A DNA stretch of 64,000 nucleotides from Deltaproteobacteria bacterium (GTDB lineage: Bacteria > Myxococcota > Myxococcia > Myxococcales > 40CM-4-68-19). Where the stretch lies: the NCBI GenBank assembly GCA_005879535.1, contig VBKI01000068.1, positions 62,001 through 126,000 of the forward strand, in the 5' to 3' direction. Below are positions 58,333-64,000 of this stretch, in pieces; the stretch's first letter is position 1; each line of letters opens with the position of its first letter. The notes beneath the pieces are model-generated. The model saw only the letters and a program-made list of their open reading frames with translations, searched no databases and was not told where the DNA came from. Made by a program: the position numbers and the translations under genes.

Positions 58333-59469
58333 TCAGCTCCTTTCCACGAATTCCGCGTGCAACCGGCGCACGCATTCCTTTGCGCTCTCGCGCGGCACCA
58401 GGAAAGCGATGCGGAGTGGCGCAACGAGCACCCCGTGCGGCTCCAATTCCAGCGCCCGCCTTGCCCGCTCGAGCGGTTCCTTCGACGCGCCGATCCCGGT
58501 GCCGACGACGCTCACCTGGGCCAGGCCCTCCTCCACCTCGGCGACGGGGCGCAGGGCGTCGAGCAGCGCCGGCAGCCCGTGCACGTTCTCGAGTGGCACG
58601 ACCGCCTGCGCGTCCCAGCATTCGCGCGGCCACGCCCCGTGCGTGGAGAGGACGTCGAGGATGGCCCGACGGTCGCTGCCGCGCACCACCAGGATCTCCG
58701 GATCGAGCGCGACGCCGGAGACGCGGAGCTCGCGCGTCGCCGCTCTCTTCACCAGCGACCCCGGCCCGCTCTGGAACGTGCTGCGGGCGTGGATGGTGAT
58801 GCCCCGATCCCGCGCGAACTCCACCGCCTGCGCATTCAGCACCTTCGCGCCGGCCAACGCGAGCTCCTGCATCTCCTCGTGCGACAGCTCCGGCAGCCGC
58901 CGCGCGTTGGCGACGATCCGCGGGTCCGCGCTGAAGACGCCGTCGACATCGGAGCAGATCTCGCAGAGGTCGGCCTGCAGCGCCGCCGCCAGCGCCACGG
59001 CGGTCGTGTCGCTCCCCCCGCGCCCGAGCGTCGTCACTTCCTTCTCCCGGGAGACGCCCTGGTAGCCGGCGACGATCACGACCTTGCCGCGCTCGAGGGC
59101 CTCCAGGATCCGCACGGGCCGCACTTCGACGATGCGGGCGTTGGTGTGCGCGCCGTCGGTGATGATTCCGCTCTGTGACCCGGTGAAGCTGACGGCGTCC
59201 ACGCCCCGGTCGTGCAGGGCCATGCCGAGCAGCGCCATGGAGATCCGTTCGCCCGCCGTGAGCAGCATGTCCAGCTCGCGGCGGTGCGGGTCGTCGGTCA
59301 CCTTCCGGGCCAGCGCGAGGAGCTCGTCGGTGGTGTCTCCCATCGCGGAGACCACCACCACGACCTGCTGCCCCCCCTCTCGTGTCTGCGCCACCCGGGC
59401 CGCCACGCGACGGATCTTCGCCACGTCGGCGACGGAGGAGCCGCCGTACTTCTGAACGATGATTCCCAC
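58333..59469 (-). CDS. lysC: Aspartate kinase
   Basis: A 378-residue monofunctional aspartokinase, the first step of the lysine, threonine and methionine pathway. Motifs are [19 protein letters not shown] at the N-terminus, [45 protein letters not shown] and [19 protein letters not shown]. Two ACT-like regulatory regions (about 245-378) follow, the last containing [14 protein letters not shown]. It is slightly shorter than many homologues (about 405). The small FHA gene follows on the same strand. Confidence 0.95.
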   Translation of the reverse strand: MGIIVQKYGGSSVADVAKIRRVAARVAQTREGGQQVVVVVSAMGDTTDELLALARKVTDDPHRRELDMLLTAGERISMALLGMALHDRGVDAVSFTGSQSGIITDGAHTNARIVEVRPVRILEALERGKVVIVAGYQGVSREKEVTTLGRGGSDTTAVALAAALQADLCEICSDVDGVFSADPRIVANARRLPELSHEEMQELALAGAKVLNAQAVEFARDRGITIHARSTFQSGPGSLVKRAATRELRVSGVALDPEILVVRGSDRRAILDVLSTHGAWPRECWDAQAVVPLENVHGLPALLDALRPVAEVEEGLAQVSVVGTGIGASKEPLERARRALELEPHGVLVAPLRIAFLVPRESAKECVRRLHAEFVERS

Positions 59470-59503
59470 GACTTCAGTCTACCCTGCCCGGCCGCCCGCC
59501 TGC

Positions 59504-59531
59504 TTGACAGAGAGCCGCCTTGCTCTAGATT
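59504..59531 (+). promoter_or_regulatory. Promoter for the ABC/Gld-like operon
   Basis: TTGACA at 59504-59509, a 16-base spacer, and TAGATT at 59526-59531 (four of six matches to TATAAT, with the key T, A and final T kept). It lies 70 bases upstream of the ATPase gene, in the divergent gap with lysC. Confidence 0.55.
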
Positions 59532-59600
59532 GCCGCCGCCTTTCGGGAAGGGCTGCAATGCCGGCGGTGTTCTCAAGCCGCCACGTGTGGGGAAAAATCG

Positions 59601-60347
59601 ATGATTGAAGTCTCTCACCTGCTGAAGAGCTACCGCGATCTCAAGGCGGTCAACGACGTCAGCTTCAAGGTCGCCAAAGGCGAAATCCTCGGCTTTCTCG
59701 GTCCGAACGGCGCCGGCAAGACCACCACCATGCGGATGATCACCGGCGTGCTCCCACCGACTTCGGGTACGGTGAAGGTGGCCGGCTTCGACGTCTTCGA
59801 GCAGCCGATGGAAGTGAAGAAGCGCATCGGCTACCTGCCGGAGACGCCGCCGGTCTACACGGACATGACCGTGCGCGCGTACCTGCGCTTCGTCGCCGAG
59901 ATCAAGGGCGTTTCGCGCAAGGCGCGGGAAGCCGAGGTGGATCGGGTGGCCGTCAAGACCAATTCCGACAAGTTCGTCCACCGCGTGATCGGAAACCTCT
60001 CCAAGGGCCAGCGCCAGCGCGTCGGCCTGGCGCAGGCGCTGCTCGGCGACCCGGAGGTGCTGATCCTCGACGAGCCCACGATCGGTCTCGACCCTGCCCA
60101 GATCATCGAGGTGCGCGAGCTGATCAAGTCGCTGGCCGGCAAGCACACCATCGTGCTCTCCACCCACATCCTCCCCGAGGTGGTGGCCACCTGCCAGCGC
60201 GTGCTGATGATCGCCCAGGGCAGGATCGTCGCCGACGATACGCTGGCCGGACTGCAGAAGGCCCACGCCAGCGCCGCCACCGCCGACGGCGGGATGGGGC
60301 CCGCTCCCTCTCTCGAAGAGATTTTCCTCAAGCTCACCTCGGCCTGA
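59601..60347 (+). CDS. ABC transporter ATP-binding protein (GldA-like)
   Basis: A 248-residue ATPase with Walker A GPNGAGKTTT (34-43), signature NLSKGQRQRVGLAQALLG, Walker B VLILDEPTIGLDP and the following His (VLSTHILPEV). The C-terminal 25 residues match the short tail of GldA/NosF-type subunits. The next three genes complete a GldA-GldF-GldG-DUF4340 arrangement, so it probably powers a membrane complex rather than small-molecule uptake. A GGGGAAAA ribosome binding site precedes the ATG. Confidence 0.92.
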   Translation: MIEVSHLLKSYRDLKAVNDVSFKVAKGEILGFLGPNGAGKTTTMRMITGVLPPTSGTVKVAGFDVFEQPMEVKKRIGYLPETPPVYTDMTVRAYLRFVAEIKGVSRKAREAEVDRVAVKTNSDKFVHRVIGNLSKGQRQRVGLAQALLGDPEVLILDEPTIGLDPAQIIEVRELIKSLAGKHTIVLSTHILPEVVATCQRVLMIAQGRIVADDTLAGLQKAHASAATADGGMGPAPSLEEIFLKLTSA

Positions 60348-60353
60348 CCGACC

Positions 60354-61139
60354 ATGAAAAACGCCATCGCCATCGCCAAGAAGGAGCTGAACATCTACTT
60401 CGCGACCCCCATCGCGTACGTGATGTTCACGCTCTTCGTCGTCATCGGATCGTACTTCTTCCTCCGCCTGCTCAACGCCTACGAGCAGGCCTCGCTGATG
60501 TACATGCGCTTCAACGCCGGCGAGATGGCCAACCGCCTGAACTTCCAGGATGCCATCTTCCGCAACCTGTTCGGCAATCTGGGAGTAATCCTGATCTTCA
60601 TCGTGCCCTTCCTCACCATGCGGCTGGTGGCGGAGGAGAAGCGGCAGAAGACCATCGAGCTGCTCTACACGACGCCGCTGACGCCGGGGCAGATCGTCTG
60701 GGGCAAGTACCTCGCCGCGCTCGCCATCCTCGTCTGCGCCCTCGCGCTCACCTTCACCTATCCGGTGCTGGTGCAGCTGGTGGCCAGGGACGCCAACGGC
60801 GTCGAGTGGCGCTCGGTCCTGCTCGGCTACCTGGGACTGTTCCTGATGGGCTCGGCGTACATGGCCATCGGGCTGTTCATCTCTTCGTTGACCGAGTCGC
60901 AGGTGGTGGCCGCGCTGATCACGTTCGTGGTGCTGCTCATGACCTGGATCATCGGCTGGACGGCCTCGGAAGCGGAGGGCTGGGTCCGCGACACCGTCAC
61001 CTATCTGGCTTCCGTGACGCACCTCGATTCCTTCAGCAAGGGCACGCTCGAGCTGAAGGACATGGTCTACTTCCTCTCGATCATCGTCCTCGGCCTGTTC
61101 GCGACCAACCGCGCGGTCGAGGCGCACCGGTGGAGCTGA
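60354..61139 (+). CDS. ABC transporter permease (GldF-like)
   Basis: A 261-residue membrane protein with six hydrophobic helices (PIAYVMFTLFVVIGSYFFLR, LGVILIFIVPFLTMRLVAEE, LAALAILVCALALTFTYPVL, LLGYLGLFLMGSAYMAIGLF and others). The motif EEKRQKTIELLYTTPLTPGQ is diagnostic of the ABC-2 GldF group. It follows the ATPase by 6 bases and precedes the GldG-like gene by 4. Confidence 0.92.
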   Translation: MKNAIAIAKKELNIYFATPIAYVMFTLFVVIGSYFFLRLLNAYEQASLMYMRFNAGEMANRLNFQDAIFRNLFGNLGVILIFIVPFLTMRLVAEEKRQKTIELLYTTPLTPGQIVWGKYLAALAILVCALALTFTYPVLVQLVARDANGVEWRSVLLGYLGLFLMGSAYMAIGLFISSLTESQVVAALITFVVLLMTWIIGWTASEAEGWVRDTVTYLASVTHLDSFSKGTLELKDMVYFLSIIVLGLFATNRAVEAHRWS

Positions 61140-61143
61140 ACCC

Positions 61144-62655
61144 ATGAGTCTCAAGAACTGGGGCCGCATCGCCGGCCTTTTCGGACTGGTCGCTTTTCTC
61201 TACGCAATGCTCTGCTGGCTCTTTGTGACGGGCACGGTCCAGAGCATCGAAGTCATCGCGGCGATTCTGGTCGGCGTGGGCGGCATCGCGTTGTGGCTGT
61301 TCACGAATCGCCGCGAGCACCCGCTCGGGCGAGGCGCTTTCTACGGCGCCGTCAGCGCCATCTCCGCGCTGGTGCTGGTGGCGGCGCTCGCGGGCATCAA
61401 CTACATCGCGGTGAAGAAGCCGAAGACGTGGGACCTCACCAAGGAGCGCATCTTCACCCTCTCCGACCAGACGGTCGGCGTGCTGAAGGGCCTTCGAGAT
61501 TCGGTGAAGGTGGAGGCGTTCTACTCCGGCAGCGAGCCGGAGTACGTGGAGCTGGATTCGCGGCTGCGCCAGTACAAGGCGCAGACCGACAAGCTCACGG
61601 TGGAATTCGTCGACCCGTTCAAGCACCCCGGGCGGGTGAAGGAGATGAACATCTCCCAGAGCGGGCCCCGGGTGATCGTCAAGAGCGGCAACAAGGAGTC
61701 GCGCGCCAAGGAGATCACCGAGGAGGCGCTGACCAATGCGCTGATCGAGGTCTCGCGCGGCTCGACGAAGAAGATCTACTTCACCAAGGGCCACGGAGAG
61801 CACGCGGTGGCCGACAACACCGAGCGCGGCCTCAAGCTCTTCGTCGACAATCTCAAGGGCGAAGGCTTCCAGACCGACGAGATCGTCCTCGCCGAGCACA
61901 AGGAGATGCCGTCCGATGCCCAGGCGCTGGTCGTTGGCGGCCCGGTGGCCGCCTTCACCGACGGCGAGGCGAAGCTGGTGAAGGAGTGGGTGGAGAAAGG
62001 CGGCAAGCTGGTGGCCATGGTCGACCCCGGGACCCAGAGCGGCCTGGAGAGCGCATTCGAAGCCTGGGGCATTCATGTCGGCAAGGACGAGGTGATCGAT
62101 CCCGAGGCGCAGAATCCGGAGGTCGCCATCGCCCAGACGTACGCCGAGCACCCGATCACGCAGCCGCGCAGCTCGCCGTTCGCGCTCGCCACCATCTTCC
62201 CGGTGGCCCGCTCGGTCTCGAAGAGCGCGTCGGCGCCTGCCACCTGGACGGTCACCGAGCTGGCGAAGACGGGGCCGCGCGCGTGGGGAGAGACGGGCCC
62301 GCTCTCCTCCGGCCAGGTGAAGTTCGATCCGGGGCAGGATCTCAAGGGGCCGGTATCGCTGGCGGCCAGCTCCACGAAGGGCGCCGAGTCGCGGGTGGTG
62401 GTGGTCGGGAACTCGCTGTTCGCTTCCAACGGCTACTACCGGCTCTCCGGCAACAAGGACTTCGCCCTGAATGCGCTCTCCTGGGTGGCGAAGGAGGAGT
62501 CGCGCATCTCCATCCGGCCGAAGCAGCGGCAGGGCAATCACCTCTTCCTCTCCGCCGAGCAGAAGCAGCGGATGACTCGGTTTGCCTTCCTGGTCATGCC
62601 GCTCGGCCTGCTCTTCGCGGGGCTCGCGGTGTGGCAGACGCGGAAGAGCCGGTAG
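61144..62655 (+). CDS. GldG-like ABC-associated membrane protein
   Basis: A 503-residue protein. Two N-terminal membrane helices (GLFGLVAFLYAMLCWLF and an IEVIAAILVGVGGIALWLF segment) are followed by another near residue 75. A large periplasmic GldG-type domain follows (YIAVKKPKTWDLTKERIFTL, then KLTVEFVDPFKHPGRVKEMN, IYFTKGHGEHAVADNTERGL and LVVGGPVAAFTDGEAKLVKE). A final C-terminal helix (FAFLVMPLGLLFAGLAVW) closes the protein. In Bacteroidetes GldA-F-G are linked to gliding; in other phyla the same set's role is unclear. Confidence 0.9.
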   Translation: MSLKNWGRIAGLFGLVAFLYAMLCWLFVTGTVQSIEVIAAILVGVGGIALWLFTNRREHPLGRGAFYGAVSAISALVLVAALAGINYIAVKKPKTWDLTKERIFTLSDQTVGVLKGLRDSVKVEAFYSGSEPEYVELDSRLRQYKAQTDKLTVEFVDPFKHPGRVKEMNISQSGPRVIVKSGNKESRAKEITEEALTNALIEVSRGSTKKIYFTKGHGEHAVADNTERGLKLFVDNLKGEGFQTDEIVLAEHKEMPSDAQALVVGGPVAAFTDGEAKLVKEWVEKGGKLVAMVDPGTQSGLESAFEAWGIHVGKDEVIDPEAQNPEVAIAQTYAEHPITQPRSSPFALATIFPVARSVSKSASAPATWTVTELAKTGPRAWGETGPLSSGQVKFDPGQDLKGPVSLAASSTKGAESRVVVVGNSLFASNGYYRLSGNKDFALNALSWVAKEESRISIRPKQRQGNHLFLSAEQKQRMTRFAFLVMPLGLLFAGLAVWQTRKSR

Positions 62656-62662
62656 GCGTGCC

Positions 62663-64000
62663 ATGAAGCAGACCACGAAGACCTTGGTTGGCCTGCTGGT
62701 GCTCTTGCTCGTGGCGGGCGGGATCGCCAGCGTGGCGCTCTGGGCGGGCAAGGACGCGCAGAAGAAAGCGGAGGCGAAGGAGAAGAGCGAGAAGCTCTTC
62801 GACTTCGACAAGGCGCACGTCAGGGAGCTGCGGCTTTCGAAGGACGGACACCCGGTCGCGCGGCTGGTCAAGGGCGAGAAGAGCTGGAAGCTGGCGCAGC
62901 CGGTGGAGGCGGAAGCGGACGACACCGCGGTGGACTCGCTGCTCTCCTCGCTGTCCGGCCTGAAGCAGAAGAAGGATCTGCCGGACGAGAAGGATCTCAA
63001 GTCGTTCGGGCTCGACCAGCCGAAGCTGGAGGTCGCCGTCAAGCTGGACGACGGCAAGGAGCAGGGCGTCCAGATCGGCACCGACAACAGCTTCGACAAC
63101 ACGCTGTACGCGAAGAAGCTCGGCGACTCGACGGTGCGGGTGATCGACGCGTATCAGAAGACAGCCCTGGAGAAGACCGCATTCGATCTCCGCGACAAGA
63201 AGGTGGCGCACCTCGATGACGCCGCGGAGCTGAAGCGCATCGACGTGGCTGGCGTGAAATCGCCCTATGTGCTCGAGAAGGACGGGACCACCTGGAAGGT
63301 GAACGGCGCCGCCGCAGACGCAGGAGCGGCGGACCGGGTGGCGAGCGCGCTCAAGTCGCTGCGGGCGACGGCTGTCGCGGCGGAGAAAGCCGGCTCCCTG
63401 AAGGAGTTCGGTCTCGACAAGCCGAAGGCCACCGTCAAGCTGGCGGTCGCGGCGGGCAGCGACACGTACGCGCGCGTCGTCCGGATCGGCCAGGTGAAGA
63501 GCGGCGCGGCGCAGAAGACCTACGCCAAGCGCGAAGACAGCGCGACCGTGTATGAGGTCGACAAGCAGGTCCTCACCGACGTCGAGAAGGAACCGTTCGA
63601 TCTCCAGAACAAGGAGCTGGTCAAGGTGGACCGCGAGGCTGTCCGCAAGCTCGTGTTCCAGACTCCCGCCGGCAAGGTGGAGATCACGCGGGTGAAGAAT
63701 ACGCCGCCCGACGGCGGGTTCCCGGACGAGGTCTTCACGGTGGTCGCTCCGCACCAGGGAGCGGCGAAGAAGTGGAAGATCTCGTCTGCGCTCTACTCCA
63801 TAGCGTCGCTGCGCGCGGCGGCGTTCGAGGGGCCGGTGCCCGCCGCGAAGGACCTCGCCAAGTACGGCCTCGACAAGCCCAAGACGGTCACCCTGCTGGG
63901 CGAGGAAGACAAGGTGCTGGCGCGGGTCCGCGTCGGCAGTGAGAAGGACGGCAAGCGCTATGCGCTCGCCGACGGATTCGAGAGGCTGGTGCGGGTAGAG
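62663..64000 (+). CDS. DUF4340 protein, 3' truncated
   Basis: At least 446 residues, running off the right edge with no stop. It begins with a membrane anchor (LVGLLVLLLVAGGIASVALW). Repeated DUF4340 units of about 150-170 residues follow, each containing lines like LKSFGLDQPKLEVAVKLDDG, LKEFGLDKPKATVKLAVAAG and LAKYGLDKPKTVTLLGEEDK. The start ATG lies 7 bases after the GldG-like stop. DUF4340 proteins recur after GldG in this operon type and are probably periplasmic partners of the complex. Confidence 0.9.
   Translation, partial: MKQTTKTLVGLLVLLLVAGGIASVALWAGKDAQKKAEAKEKSEKLFDFDKAHVRELRLSKDGHPVARLVKGEKSWKLAQPVEAEADDTAVDSLLSSLSGLKQKKDLPDEKDLKSFGLDQPKLEVAVKLDDGKEQGVQIGTDNSFDNTLYAKKLGDSTVRVIDAYQKTALEKTAFDLRDKKVAHLDDAAELKRIDVAGVKSPYVLEKDGTTWKVNGAAADAGAADRVASALKSLRATAVAAEKAGSLKEFGLDKPKATVKLAVAAGSDTYARVVRIGQVKSGAAQKTYAKREDSATVYEVDKQVLTDVEKEPFDLQNKELVKVDREAVRKLVFQTPAGKVEITRVKNTPPDGGFPDEVFTVVAPHQGAAKKWKISSALYSIASLRAAAFEGPVPAAKDLAKYGLDKPKTVTLLGEEDKVLARVRVGSEKDGKRYALADGFERLVRVE

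Overview
The window is about 64 kb of GC-rich, densely coding bacterial chromosome with no gene-free stretch longer than about 200 bases. Gene content suggests a member of the Myxococcota or a close deltaproteobacterial relative. The pointers are an AgmX/PglI-type TonB C-terminal protein, a TonB domain fused to a TonB-dependent receptor, the lower mevalonate pathway, many FHA, PilZ and receiver proteins, and a Gld-like ABC cluster followed by a DUF4340 protein. The lineage is inferred from gene content, not from a marker phylogeny. No CRISPR array, insertion sequence or prophage was seen; the only mobile element recognised is an intein.

Layout. 1-2.6 kb: end of a nitrilase-family gene, an outer-membrane protein and a lipoprotein. 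2.7-13.3 kb: a housekeeping block, spoVG, prs, (a small gene and a DedA-rhodanese gene), rplY/ctc, pth, rpsF, rpsR, rplI, a frameshifted exported protein, and dnaB carrying an intein. 13.3-18.5 kb: a TPM-domain protein, a histidine kinase, tlyA, a receiver protein, xseB and xseA. 18.5-23.2 kb: part of a Tad/Flp pilus locus (cpaB, tadB, tadC and two FHA proteins). 23.3-25.2 kb: an ECF sigma factor and its zinc-finger anti-sigma. 25.2-31.4 kb: a candidate cyclic-di-GMP neighbourhood (HD-GYP-like protein, two MshEN-type proteins, a PilZ protein). 31.5-37 kb: a membrane protein, a Tat-exported GH28 protein, a broken response regulator, a PqqC-like protein, tRNA-Met, a flippase-like membrane protein, yacG and a receiver. 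37-44.3 kb: a six-gene overlapping run joining four mevalonate-pathway genes to a TonB-dependent receptor and a lipoprotein. 44.4-55 kb: nadE, a YXWGXW-type lipoprotein, hbd, ygfZ, a permuted ATP-grasp protein, a metallophosphoesterase and several unknowns. 55-64 kb: treZ, rnz, an FHA protein, lysC and a four-gene ABC/Gld-like operon running off the right edge.

Three items stand out. First, the DedA-rhodanese gene (4561-5526) has an in-frame TGA two codons after its catalytic Cys. Conserved rhodanese sequence continues in frame after it, and a perfect hairpin sits at the spacing expected of a bacterial SECIS element, so it may be a selenoprotein. Second, dnaB is split at its P-loop by a 431-residue intein that begins with Ala and carries the Trp/Cys/Thr signature of class 3 inteins. 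Its LAGLIDADG endonuclease appears to contain an inserted LexA-like winged helix. Third, the HD-GYP/MshEN/MshEN group includes an adaptor-like protein with a long acidic tail bearing repeated Trp motifs. Two genes are disrupted (8471-9662 and 33910-34229). These may be real or assembly errors, and they should temper confidence in single-base anomalies elsewhere.
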